The notes under the pieces are model-generated. The model was given only the letters and a program-made list of their open reading frames with translations. It had not been told where the DNA came from and made no database searches. A DNA stretch of 33,523 bases from Aureispira sp. CCB-QB1 (GTDB lineage: Bacteria > Bacteroidota > Bacteroidia > Chitinophagales > Saprospiraceae), in NCBI RefSeq assembly GCF_000724545.1, contig NZ_JHBV01000028.1, positions 1 through 33,523 on the forward strand, read 5' to 3'. This document shows, piece by piece, positions 1 through 7,730 of the stretch; the first letter of the stretch is position 1; each line of letters starts with the position of its first letter. Both the position numbers and the translations under genes were made by a program.

Positions 1-126
1 CACAGTCATGATGCTCACGACCACGACAGCCACGACCACGGCGATGGACACAGTCATGATGCTCACGACCACGGCAGCCACGACCACGGCGATGGACACA
101 GCCATGATGACCACGACCACGGAGAT
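1..126 (+). repeat. 48-bp tandem repeat encoding a His-rich tract
   Basis: Two nearly identical 48-bp units (1-48 and 49-96) and a partial third (97-126) encode HSHDAHDHDSHDHGDG and variants. The array may continue upstream of the window. The unit is a multiple of three, so gain or loss of copies would change only the number of histidines in the permease loop. Confidence 0.9.
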
Positions 127-732
127 AAAAAAGTTCAAAATTTACCTCCAATATCCAAAGAAGGAAAAGAAGTAACGGCTTATTTAGTACAATATAAAAA
201 GGATGGAGAAGGAAATACCTCCATGCGCGCCGTAGTAGAAGCTGCCCAGATTATTGAAGATAACAGCGAAAGCTTGGGCTATGCTAAACCTGCTATTCAG
301 TTGCAACGTTTGTTAGAAATGACAGGATTGGGGATGGATTTTTTAACTGCTTTAGCCTTTATTATCATCATTATTTCTGCATTTAGTATGTTCATTTCTT
401 TGTACAATTCTTTAAAAGAAAGACGCTATGAAATTGCCTTGATGCGCGTGATGGGGGCGACACCTTCTAAGCTGTTTATAATGATAGTTTTAGAAGGATT
501 GTTGGTTGCTGTTTTTGGTCTTTTGTTGGGCTTGTTGGTGAGTCATATAGGGGTAGAAGTTATGGCAGCGGATTTGGAAGAAACGTATAAATATACCTTT
601 TCAGGTTTTATCTTTTTGTGGGAGGAAGTATATCTGGGGCTTGGTGCTTTGTTAATTGGCTTTTTGGCAGCCATTATACCCGCTTTGCAAGCTTACAATG
701 CAGATATCTCTGAAACGCTTTCTAATTCTTAA
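1..732 (+). CDS. FtsX/MacB-type ABC transporter permease with His-rich loop (5' partial)
   Basis: The reading frame is open from base 1, so the start lies outside the window; 243 residues are visible. The first ~42 residues are an almost pure His/Asp/Gly/Ser tract built from a 16-residue repeat. A short extracytoplasmic stretch follows, then three hydrophobic segments (about residues 114-135, 155-180 and 207-230 of the visible part). The motif SLKERRYEIALMRVMGA after the first of these is the classic FtsX/MacB cytoplasmic signature. Permeases of this family work with an ATPase subunit in mechanotransmission or export rather than ordinary import. A His-rich periplasmic loop suggests binding of zinc or another transition metal; FtsX-like permeases are known in zinc-associated loci such as Vibrio zrg. 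The metal role is inference. It ends 20 bp before recF and may share its transcript. Only the C-terminal part can be judged. Confidence 0.85.
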   Translation, partial: HSHDAHDHDSHDHGDGHSHDAHDHGSHDHGDGHSHDDHDHGDKKVQNLPPISKEGKEVTAYLVQYKKDGEGNTSMRAVVEAAQIIEDNSESLGYAKPAIQLQRLLEMTGLGMDFLTALAFIIIIISAFSMFISLYNSLKERRYEIALMRVMGATPSKLFIMIVLEGLLVAVFGLLLGLLVSHIGVEVMAADLEETYKYTFSGFIFLWEEVYLGLGALLIGFLAAIIPALQAYNADISETLSNS

Positions 733-752
733 ATGACTTTTGTTGGTAGTGC

Positions 753-1865
753 ATGCATCTTCAAGAATTAACACTAAGTAATTTTAAAAATTACGATAAT
801 CAAGTATTGCAACTCTCTACAAAGCTCAATTGCTTTGTAGGAGAGAATGGTATGGGAAAAACCAACCTTTTGGATGCCATTCATTATTTGTGTATGTGCA
901 AAAGTCACTTTAGCTTGCCAGATCGTCAGGTTGTTCGACATGGAGAAGACTTTTTTAGGATAGAAGGATATTTAGAGCGAGGAGAAAAACGAGAACAAGT
1001 GGTTTGTAAGTATGCGCCCAAAATCAAAAAAGTGATGGAGCGAAATAAAGTCACTTACAAACGTTTGGCAGATCACATTGGCTTGTTTCCGATGATTATG
1101 ATTACGCCTGACGATACCTTGTTGATAACAGAAGGAAGTGAGAATCGCCGCCAGTTTGTGGATGTATTGTTAGTACAATTGGATGCGAATTACCTCAATC
1201 ATTTGATGGTTTATAATAAAGTCTTGCAACAACGAAATGCTTTTCTCAAAAGTTTTAAGCATCCTTTGGACATTAATTTTGAATTGTTGGAAATCTACAA
1301 CCAACAACTGCTTATTCCTGCCAATTATATTTATCAGGAACGTCAAAAAATTATTGCTAAGTTAAAGCCTATTTTTCAAACTTATTACAAAATCATATCG
1401 GGGGATAAAGAGCAAGTAGATTTGAGTTATCACTCGCAATTGTCAGAACAAAAATTAGAACGTTTGTTTGCTGAAAGTCAAGAAAAGGATACTTGGTTGC
1501 AACGAACAACAAAGGGTATACACAAGGATGATTTAAAATTATTAATTAATGATTATCCTGTAAAAAAGTTTGCTTCACAAGGTCAATTAAAATCTTATTT
1601 GCTGGCTTTAAAGTTGGCGCAATATGAGCTGCTGCGCCAAGAATCTGATGTTGCGCCGTTGGTTTTGTTAGATGATATTTTTGACAAACTAGACAAAAAG
1701 CGAGTGCAACAATTGTTGGAACTGCTTTTGGAGCGTGATTTTGGACAAATATTTATCACAGATACACACGAAAATAGAATCGCAAAGATTGTCACTGGAT
1801 TGGGAACCGATTTTAAACAATTTCATGTTTCTAATGGCATGGCTTCTGAAATGGTGCGCTTGTAA
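753..1865 (+). CDS. recF: DNA replication and repair protein RecF
   Basis: RecF is an SMC-like ATPase that binds gapped DNA and loads RecA through RecOR in recombinational repair. At 370 residues it matches the usual family length. It opens with the typical LQELTLSNFKNY strand, followed by Walker A GENGMGKTN (residues 30-38). The ABC-type signature region is ASQGQLKSYLLALKLAQ (from about 274), and Walker B is LLDDIFDKLD (305-314), followed by the ITDTH D-loop/H-loop region. The ATG at 753 gives the expected N-terminus directly at the first beta strand. It sits 20 bp after the permease and 25 bp before the TPR gene, away from the dnaA-dnaN neighbourhood it occupies in many bacteria. No promoter was recognised; it is probably part of a longer operon. 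Confidence 0.97.
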   Translation: MHLQELTLSNFKNYDNQVLQLSTKLNCFVGENGMGKTNLLDAIHYLCMCKSHFSLPDRQVVRHGEDFFRIEGYLERGEKREQVVCKYAPKIKKVMERNKVTYKRLADHIGLFPMIMITPDDTLLITEGSENRRQFVDVLLVQLDANYLNHLMVYNKVLQQRNAFLKSFKHPLDINFELLEIYNQQLLIPANYIYQERQKIIAKLKPIFQTYYKIISGDKEQVDLSYHSQLSEQKLERLFAESQEKDTWLQRTTKGIHKDDLKLLINDYPVKKFASQGQLKSYLLALKLAQYELLRQESDVAPLVLLDDIFDKLDKKRVQQLLELLLERDFGQIFITDTHENRIAKIVTGLGTDFKQFHVSNGMASEMVRL

Positions 1866-1890
1866 TTTTTTATCTATAAAATCCTATACC

Positions 1891-2901
1891 ATGAAATCAA
1901 TTATGTTATTCTTCCTACTTTTGGGAATGTTCTCTACGACTGTTGCTCAAACGCCTGAGTATTATTACGAGAAGGGAATTGAAGTAGCAACATCTGAACA
2001 ATATGAAAAAGCACTTCAGTTTTTTAAACGAGCGATAGAATTAAAGCCTAATTATTGGCAAGCCTATTTTTCGAAAGGTTCTGTAAAGTTCAGGCAGAAC
2101 GAATATGAAGCTGCTGTTGCAGCTTATGACAAGGCTATTCAAATAAAAAACAATGCACCTGAAATTTATTATGAACGAGGACGGGCTAAAGTAGAATTAA
2201 AGCAATATGAGTCTGCCTTGATGGACTATAATAAGGTGATTGAATTAGATAGGAATTATCAGTATATTTATAATGCTAGAGCAGTTTGTAAAAAATATTT
2301 GGATGATTTGGAAGGGGCAATTCGAGATTATAATAGTGCTATAAAGCAAGATCCCACGAATTACATAACTATTTATAATCGCGCTGTAATGAAACAATTA
2401 TTAGAAAACTATACAGCTGCTGTTAAGGATTTTGATATTGTAATAAAGCTAAAACCTGATGATTTTTATTCTTATATTCATAGAGGGAACTTAAACAGAA
2501 AATTAGGGCAATATGCTGCGGCTTTTGACGATTTGAATAAAGCAATCAAATTAAATCCTGAGTCGTGGTATGGATATAACAATAGAGGCATGGTCAAAGA
2601 TGCTATTGGAGATTACGAAGGAGCTATAGAAGATTTTAATAGTGCTATAAAGTTGGATTTGAGGCAGCCTTATCCTTATAATAACCGTGGTTACGCTTAT
2701 TATCACCTAAAGAACTATGAAACAGCCTTGAGAGATTGCACGTATTCTTTGGAGCTAGATGCCAATAACTCTTATGCTTATTATTATCGAGGATTAATTT
2801 TAAACGCATTGAACCGAACAGAAGAAGCTTGCCAAGATTTTCACAAGGCAGAAGAATTGGGGTATCCCAAAATGGGAGCAGAGTTGGAGGCTTGTCGTTA
2901 A
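1891..2901 (+). CDS. secreted tetratricopeptide repeat (TPR) protein
   Basis: This 336-residue protein is best started at the ATG at 1891. The frame is open upstream into recF, but only this start gives a signal peptide (MKSIMLFFLLLGMFSTTVAQ, cleavage after about residue 19). The mature part is almost entirely nine consecutive 34-residue TPR units of the form 'YNNRG-A---L-NYE-AI-DFN-AIKLDP'. TPR solenoids are protein-binding scaffolds; in Bacteroidota, exported ones are often periplasmic or outer-membrane-associated, so the partner cannot be named. The gene lies 25 bp after recF and 16 bp before the LRR gene, so co-transcription is likely, though a link to RecF function is not implied. Confidence 0.9.
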   Translation: MKSIMLFFLLLGMFSTTVAQTPEYYYEKGIEVATSEQYEKALQFFKRAIELKPNYWQAYFSKGSVKFRQNEYEAAVAAYDKAIQIKNNAPEIYYERGRAKVELKQYESALMDYNKVIELDRNYQYIYNARAVCKKYLDDLEGAIRDYNSAIKQDPTNYITIYNRAVMKQLLENYTAAVKDFDIVIKLKPDDFYSYIHRGNLNRKLGQYAAAFDDLNKAIKLNPESWYGYNNRGMVKDAIGDYEGAIEDFNSAIKLDLRQPYPYNNRGYAYYHLKNYETALRDCTYSLELDANNSYAYYYRGLILNALNRTEEACQDFHKAEELGYPKMGAELEACR

Positions 2902-2917
2902 AACAAAAATAGGAAGG

Positions 2918-5158
2918 ATGGAGTACGCTTATAAAATATTAGATTTATTAGCAACCGCAGAAGTAGAAAATATAGAGCTGGCTTATCAACTGTTGCAACC
3001 TTACGTGAGCGAAGATGCTTTGACAGAGATTTATTTAATGTACTTTGTCACAGATGACGAAACCTTGCGCCAAGAACTTCGTGGTTTGTTAGAAATCTAT
3101 GCTCCTAAGCAATTTTTTGACTTTTCAAGTCCTTCTAATCATTTGCAAGGGCGTTCGGTATGGTCTCCTAATTATATGTTTAGAGGCAACCTAAATCCAT
3201 ACATCGAAACAGGGGTTTTAGAGGCTAAAAAAGTACTGTACTTTTTTGAACACTTACTTCCTATTGAAGAAATGCACCCTAGTATCAAAGGCTTATTTTT
3301 GGAGCATGGAACCGACCAACAAATCGAAAAGGCAATTGAAGCGTCTAAAAAGAAAAATATTTTGATCTTAAATGCGTGCAATTTAACCAAAATCCCTTCC
3401 ATTGTTTTGACTTTTAAAGGTTTGAGGCGTTTGGAATTGCTGCAAAACTATATAGAGGAACTTCCTGAGCATTTCTTTGAGCGTTTACCAAGTTTGACAA
3501 CCTTGCTGTTGAAAAACAACCAATTAAAGACCTTGCCCAAAGGGTTGAATTATTTGCAAAAACTTCAATTGCTGGATTTAAGTGATAATGAATTGGAAGC
3601 ATTACCAAACGAAATTGGAGCCCTAACGCATTTGCGGACATTAAATGTCAAGAACAATCGTTTAAAAGAATTGCCAATCTCATTGGTCAATTGCCAGCAG
3701 TTGGAAAATTTGTATTTGCGTGGGAATAAGTTCAACCACATTCCTAAAATTATTTTGCATTTTAACCTAAAACAAGTCTCAGGAATTAAAGGCTTTGACC
3801 GAGCAAAAACGAGTACTGAATTTTTGAAATTTTTGCAAGCTCTACACAAGAGTTCTTTATCTATGGTCGATAAAGAAAAACAGTTTCATTTGTTTACAGA
3901 TCATAAAAAGGAAATTAAAGAAAATTTAGGGATTAAAGATTTATTGGCTTGTTTAAGTTTTCAAAATGAGGTGGTAAGAAGTAGAGCGCTGGGATATTTG
4001 TTAAATTGGCCAGGAAGTACGTTGGTTGAAAATCCAATTAAACAGGGAGACGAAGTATTACTGATTGGGGATACGAATTTAAAGAAAAAAACAATTAAAA
4101 CACGCCTAAAAAAAAGTGGAATTGCTTATACAACACAATTAACGCCATCAACAACACATGTTGTTTTGGGAATAAAGCCTAAAAATTTTGAGTGGGTTGA
4201 AAATCAAAAGATTACTTTTTTGACAGAGCAAGATTTAAATCAGTTTTTAAATCGAGAAGACACGCCTTATCTGTTGGAAAAGGAAGCGGATACGGCTCTG
4301 AACAAAGAAAATGTCAAACGATTGTTGTTGAGTAAAGACGAGGGAAGCATCGAATTAGGGGTAGAGTTGTTAAAAACAGGTGGTGTTCCTAGAGACTTGA
4401 TGACGGAACTGTTTTTTGTTGCTAAAACTGTCACGAATAAAAAAATCCGAGAACAGGCTAAAAAGATGCTCAAAGTTAATGGTTCTGCTACTGTACAAAA
4501 GGCATTGGCAGACCGTTCAAAGCTAGTTTCTACGGCACACAATGCAGAAAAAAATGTGCGCAAGAATTTAATCAAATTAGCAAAATTGAGCACTGAAATT
4601 AACTGGACTAGAATGGGTTGGTACTTGTATCAGAATTTTGGAAATGGTTTGCGATATACCTTTGACTACGAACCACAAGGTAGCGCCTTGCGTTATGAAA
4701 TTATTCGGAAATTAACTCAAGATAATAGCTTGAATTTTTACCAAGCATACGCTTCTTACATGCCCCTTTACGATTATTTTGGCTATGCTTATTATGAAAA
4801 AACAGAATTCCCAATTGAGATTTTGGAACAAACGAACTTGAAAAAACTAAATTGCGCAGGTTGTCGAATAGGAAGTATTCCTGAAGAAATTGCTCAATTA
4901 AAAGCACTAGAAGTACTAGACTTGAGTGCTAATTTTTTGAAGGAACTACCAAAGAGTTTTAATGAGTTGAAAGCGTTGAGGGTCGTTGATTTGAGTGATA
5001 ATGAATTGGTCGAATTTCCTATGGTGTTGTTAGAAATGCCTTGGTTAGAAAAAATTGTCTTGTCTAAAAACCGAAAAGGCCCAGAAGAATTTCCATTGCA
5101 ATTACCACCAACACTAAAAGATAAGTTGAAACACACTCAAGTTGTGGGCATAGAATAA
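2918..5158 (+). CDS. leucine-rich repeat protein with a possible central BRCT-like domain
   Basis: This 746-residue protein has no signal peptide and is probably cytoplasmic. Residues ~1-145 are helical. A first LRR block spans ~148-285 with units such as LQLLDLSDNELEALPNEIGAL, and a second LRR block spans ~635-720 (LEVLDLSANFLKELPKSFNEL). Between them, ~376-445 reads like a BRCT fold: GDEVLLIGD, a helix rich in Lys (KKKTIKTRLKKSGIAY), then STTHVVLG, and a terminal helix after ITFLTEQDLNQFL. This assignment is tentative. The regions around 340-365 and 460-560 are helical and could be HEAT-like. LRR proteins of this 'ELP' type mediate protein-protein contacts. It is the last gene of the recF-TPR-LRR run and is followed by a hairpin. 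No enzymatic motif was seen. Confidence 0.85.
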   Translation: MEYAYKILDLLATAEVENIELAYQLLQPYVSEDALTEIYLMYFVTDDETLRQELRGLLEIYAPKQFFDFSSPSNHLQGRSVWSPNYMFRGNLNPYIETGVLEAKKVLYFFEHLLPIEEMHPSIKGLFLEHGTDQQIEKAIEASKKKNILILNACNLTKIPSIVLTFKGLRRLELLQNYIEELPEHFFERLPSLTTLLLKNNQLKTLPKGLNYLQKLQLLDLSDNELEALPNEIGALTHLRTLNVKNNRLKELPISLVNCQQLENLYLRGNKFNHIPKIILHFNLKQVSGIKGFDRAKTSTEFLKFLQALHKSSLSMVDKEKQFHLFTDHKKEIKENLGIKDLLACLSFQNEVVRSRALGYLLNWPGSTLVENPIKQGDEVLLIGDTNLKKKTIKTRLKKSGIAYTTQLTPSTTHVVLGIKPKNFEWVENQKITFLTEQDLNQFLNREDTPYLLEKEADTALNKENVKRLLLSKDEGSIELGVELLKTGGVPRDLMTELFFVAKTVTNKKIREQAKKMLKVNGSATVQKALADRSKLVSTAHNAEKNVRKNLIKLAKLSTEINWTRMGWYLYQNFGNGLRYTFDYEPQGSALRYEIIRKLTQDNSLNFYQAYASYMPLYDYFGYAYYEKTEFPIEILEQTNLKKLNCAGCRIGSIPEEIAQLKALEVLDLSANFLKELPKSFNELKALRVVDLSDNELVEFPMVLLEMPWLEKIVLSKNRKGPEEFPLQLPPTLKDKLKHTQVVGIE

Positions 5159-5196
5159 AAAATCTATTGAGAATAATATAGGTAAGAATGAGCCTT

Positions 5197-5226
5197 GTTT
5201 CCTTTAGATATACAACTAAAGGAAAC
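5197..5226. terminator. candidate bidirectional terminator between convergent genes
   Basis: A perfect 11-bp inverted repeat, GTTTCCTTTAG / CTAAAGGAAAC, with an 8-nt loop lies between the converging LRR gene and the beta-lactamase-family gene. It lacks a long T-run immediately after the stem on either strand, so the terminator role is inferred from position. Confidence 0.5.
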
Positions 5227-5255
5227 CGATAGGCATCAATTGGTTACAGTAGGTC

Positions 5256-6326
5256 TTATTTTTGTGATTGTTTTGCTAGTGTTTTCATGAGTTCAAAAAC
5301 GATGGTATCTATATTTCCTGTCTTGGGATGAAAGGCGGAAACATTGGATAAGAGTACAACTCCTTTCTGATTTGAAACATCAATAGCCATAGATGAAGTA
5401 TAACCGCCTGTTCCTCCATTGTGCCAGTGCAGTTGGTGACCAGATTTGGTATGGATAATGTGCCAACCTAAGGCAAGATCCATCTGTTTATTGATGTTTT
5501 TGGTTTTGGTTTGTTGTAATTGAAAAACAGGGTTGGTCGCATCAAAATTAGCAATAATAAACTTGGATAAATCTTGGACTGAAGAGAGCACATTGCCAGC
5601 AGGAGCTAGAGCTTCTAACTCCCAATTACTAGTCACTTTTCCAGCAGGGTCCAAGCCTCTGACGAGTTGTTCTTGAACAAGACTTTGACGCGTTGTAGAT
5701 TGGGACATTTTTAGAGGTGTAAAAATAATCTCTTGTAGCAGCTCTTCATAGCTTTGATTGTTTTTTTGTGCAATAGCATATCCGAGTAGACCTGCTCCTA
5801 AATTGGAATAATCATACCGTTCGCCAACGGCAGTTTTGAGACTCAATTGTTGGGTGCAATATTCTTTTAATTTCGCTTCATCATATCCTTTGTAGGGATT
5901 GTCAGGATTGTTCACCATCATCGAAAATATATTATCAGGCAGTCGAGGCAATCCAGAGGTATGATTGGAAAGTGATTCTAATGTAATTTTAGGATTGCCC
6001 TTTAACCTAAAAGGCAATGATTTTTTGACCAATTCTTTTAACTGCATTTTTTTGTTCACGACTTGATGTGCCAAAAGGGTAGAGGTAAAAACTTTGGTAA
6101 TAGAACCAATTTCAAATATGGCTGTGTTGTTTTCCTTGGCTTCAAATATGCTGTCTTTTTTGATAAATCCATAATAAGAAACTTGATCTCCCTCGATGAT
6201 GGCAATAGCAACTTCCGTATATTCAGGAAAGGCTTTGCCGTATTTTTGAATTAGTTCGGGAGGCGTTTGGGCATGGTTGAACTCTATTGCAAATAGGGAT
6301 AATATAAAGGCAATAATACGTTTCAT
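5256..6326 (-). CDS. secreted serine beta-lactamase-family hydrolase (class C / AmpC-like fold)
   Basis: This 356-residue protein has a signal peptide (MKRIIAFILSLFAIEFNHAQ). It carries the three catalytic elements of the serine beta-lactamase/DD-peptidase fold (Pfam Beta-lactamase): S75-I-T-K78 in FEIGSITKVF, Y173-S-N175 in YDYSNLGAGL, and H302-N-G-G-T-G-G in place of the KTG box. Its length fits class C enzymes and the broader esterase/D-aminopeptidase relatives. These motifs are shared by true cephalosporinases, penicillin-binding-protein-like peptidases and esterases, so the substrate cannot be assigned; with HNGG instead of KTG, a non-antibiotic hydrolase is quite possible. It is monocistronic, convergent with the LRR gene and divergent from the TetR region. 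Confidence 0.88.
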   Translation of the reverse strand: MKRIIAFILSLFAIEFNHAQTPPELIQKYGKAFPEYTEVAIAIIEGDQVSYYGFIKKDSIFEAKENNTAIFEIGSITKVFTSTLLAHQVVNKKMQLKELVKKSLPFRLKGNPKITLESLSNHTSGLPRLPDNIFSMMVNNPDNPYKGYDEAKLKEYCTQQLSLKTAVGERYDYSNLGAGLLGYAIAQKNNQSYEELLQEIIFTPLKMSQSTTRQSLVQEQLVRGLDPAGKVTSNWELEALAPAGNVLSSVQDLSKFIIANFDATNPVFQLQQTKTKNINKQMDLALGWHIIHTKSGHQLHWHNGGTGGYTSSMAIDVSNQKGVVLLSNVSAFHPKTGNIDTIVFELMKTLAKQSQK

Positions 6327-6605
6327 AATTAAGAGTGATTAAGTGAGATAGTATTTTGTCAAGTATATTTCTATCTTTTTGGTTCAAACTGGGGAATAGG
6401 AACCGACAAAAGTTGTGTTTTCTTAGATGAATCTTTAAGAAGGGGCAGCGAAACAGAAGGAATAAAGGTTTTAAAAAAGAATAGCAGCAATAGTTTTACC
6501 CTATAATTATATTGAAAATGCTATTTAGGCAACAGAAATTTACTTTTTGTTGCCTTTTTTATTGTAACGATTACTAGTGATAGTTGCTACTTTATGATAT
6601 TCATT
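6327..6605. other. intergenic region upstream of the TetR gene
   Basis: This spacer lies between the starts of two divergent genes and contains no credible ORF. The only clear structure is the plus-strand intrinsic terminator at 6527-6560. A weak minus-strand promoter candidate for the hydrolase (CAAGTATA at 6360-6367 read on the plus strand, CAAA at 6385) has only a 17-nt spacer and was not called. Confidence 0.6.
6527..6560 (+). terminator. plus-strand intrinsic terminator with no obvious upstream gene
   Basis: The stem AGGCAACA / TGTTGCCT extends inward through one G-T and three A-T pairs to about 12 bp, has a 5-nt loop, and is followed directly by six T residues. The T-run exists only for plus-strand transcription. 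No plus-strand gene lies upstream, so it may end a small RNA or insulate the tetR promoter from read-through. Confidence 0.75.
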
Positions 6606-6624
6606 CAAACGAACGTTTGGTAGA
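6606..6624. promoter_or_regulatory. TetR operator copy 1
   Basis: CAAACGAACGTTTGGTAGA contains perfect 6-bp half-sites CAAACG and CGTTTG around a 2-bp centre. An identical 19-bp copy lies 42 bp downstream. Its position upstream of the -7 box suggests it covers the -33 region of the tetR promoter. Confidence 0.75.
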
Positions 6625-6634
6625 AAATTGCCTT

Positions 6635-6642
6635 TAAATTTG
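6635..6642 (+). promoter_or_regulatory. candidate -7 box of the tetR promoter
   Basis: TAAATTTG matches the Bacteroidota TAnnTTTG -7 consensus exactly and lies midway between the two operator copies. The nearest TTTG upstream is in operator 1 (6616-6619), giving a 15-nt spacer, shorter than the usual 19-20, so the -33 element is uncertain. Confidence 0.5.
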
Positions 6643-6647
6643 GTTTT

Positions 6648-6666
6648 CAAACGAACGTTTGGTAGA
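6648..6666. promoter_or_regulatory. TetR operator copy 2
   Basis: This is identical over 19 bp to copy 1. It begins about 6 bp after the -7 box, so it would overlap the transcription start, a classic place for autorepression. It lies 23 bp before the tetR ATG. Confidence 0.75.
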
Positions 6667-6689
6667 TTTGGCTAAAACAAAGAAATACT

Positions 6690-7250
6690 ATGCCAGTTCA
6701 AAAGACAACAAAAGATGAAATTATTGCAAAGTCTATAGAGGTGTTCCGAAAGCAGGGATACCACAAAACGTCTATGAGTGATTTGGCAGCGGCTTGCGGT
6801 TTGCAAAAGGGGAGTTTTTATTATCATTTTAAGAGCAAAGAAGAGTTGATGCAAGCTGTATTGCAAATGGTACATTCTTATTATAATAAAAAAGTATTTT
6901 CGATCGCTTACGAGAAGGACTTATCAGCAGAGGAGCGATTTATAAAATTATTCAAAAAACAAGAGCCAATTATTACACAAGACTTAGCAGGTTGTTTATT
7001 TGGGAATATGACCCTAGAGAGTATTAGTAATAAAATGGAGTTTAAAAATTTTTTGAAAGGCTTTTTCTCCGATTGGATTGCCACATTTCAACATTTGTAT
7101 CAAGAAAATCATGAGGAAGAAACTGCCTTGGAGCTCGCAAAGCAGAGTGTGATGGAAATAGAAGGTGCCTTGATGATGATGCGCTTATATGACGATAAGG
7201 AGTTGTTAAAGTCTGCTTGTTTGCGAGTCCTAGATCGATTGAAAAAATAG
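6690..7250 (+). CDS. TetR/AcrR-family transcriptional regulator
   Basis: This 186-residue protein has the N-terminal TetR helix-turn-helix at ~8-55: 'IIAKSIEVFRKQGYHKTSMSDLA' in outline, then CGLQKGSFYYHFKSKEEL, the family's most conserved stretch. The C-terminal ~130 residues form the usual helical ligand-binding domain, in which the effector cannot be read. The start at 6690 puts the HTH at the normal distance from the N-terminus. Two identical palindromes upstream indicate autoregulation. A degenerate third copy lies downstream, and the next genes encode beta-oxidation enzymes, so an acyl-CoA-responsive regulator is plausible by analogy with TetR-type FadR proteins. That link is inference. 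Confidence 0.92.
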   Translation: MPVQKTTKDEIIAKSIEVFRKQGYHKTSMSDLAAACGLQKGSFYYHFKSKEELMQAVLQMVHSYYNKKVFSIAYEKDLSAEERFIKLFKKQEPIITQDLAGCLFGNMTLESISNKMEFKNFLKGFFSDWIATFQHLYQENHEEETALELAKQSVMEIEGALMMMRLYDDKELLKSACLRVLDRLKK

Positions 7251-7730
7251 CCACGAAAGGGCTTAAATGTTTGTTAGATAAGATGCTGTTTAGATGAACA
7301 ATTGCTGGTCTTTATTGTCTTTAATGGTGTAACACATAGAATAAGGCTTTTGTAAAAAAAAAGAGAGTTTTAAGATAAAAAAAAGACTTGTTTCTTTTTT
7401 TGAAAATGAATCGAACAAACGTTTGATAAGATTATAAATTATTGTAATATTAAATAATATTAAAAAGAAAGAAGTTTATTGAATTGTTGTGTAATATGTA
7501 TTAATTTGAAGACTCGAGAAGACAGTAGAAATGAATCATAATCATTTCCCCGAATCTTCCAATTAGTATATTTTAATTAACAGCTAATTTTACATAGGAT
7601 GCTTTTTTGATGAGACACCCAAAGAAGCAATGAATAGAACGCCATATTGCTACAATATTACAAGTACGGGCAAGTATCTAATTTATTTGGATAAGTGGGG
7701 CGTTAATTCAATGAACTATTATTATTTCAA
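7251..7730. other. long non-coding stretch between tetR and the beta-oxidation genes
   Basis: This is the first ~480 bases of the 657-bp spacer and is strongly AT-rich. It holds a weak A/T hairpin around 7378-7406 (AAAAAAAGA / TCTTTTTTT) that might end tetR transcription, the degenerate operator at 7410-7427, and a small hairpin arm at 7709-7720 belonging to the structured element that follows. No convincing ORF was found: a 48-codon frame from 7630 to 7776 runs into the element and has no family resemblance. Confidence 0.6.
7410..7427. promoter_or_regulatory. degenerate TetR operator-like site
   Basis: GAACAAACGTTTGATA matches 13 of 16 positions of the operator core AAACGAACGTTTGGTA upstream of tetR, and contains the palindrome CAAACGTTTG with no 2-bp centre. 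It lies about 480 bp before the FadN-like gene, so it could allow the same repressor to act on that operon, with lower affinity. Confidence 0.4.

Noticed and set aside
1735-1890. Upstream extension of the TPR gene into recF
   Set aside because: The added 52 residues are the recF 3' end read in another frame, and they would bury the signal peptide that starts at 1891.
5256-6326. Antibiotic-resistance beta-lactamase
   Set aside because: The SxxK and YxN motifs are also found in esterases and DD-peptidases, and the third motif is HNGG rather than KTG, so resistance cannot be claimed.
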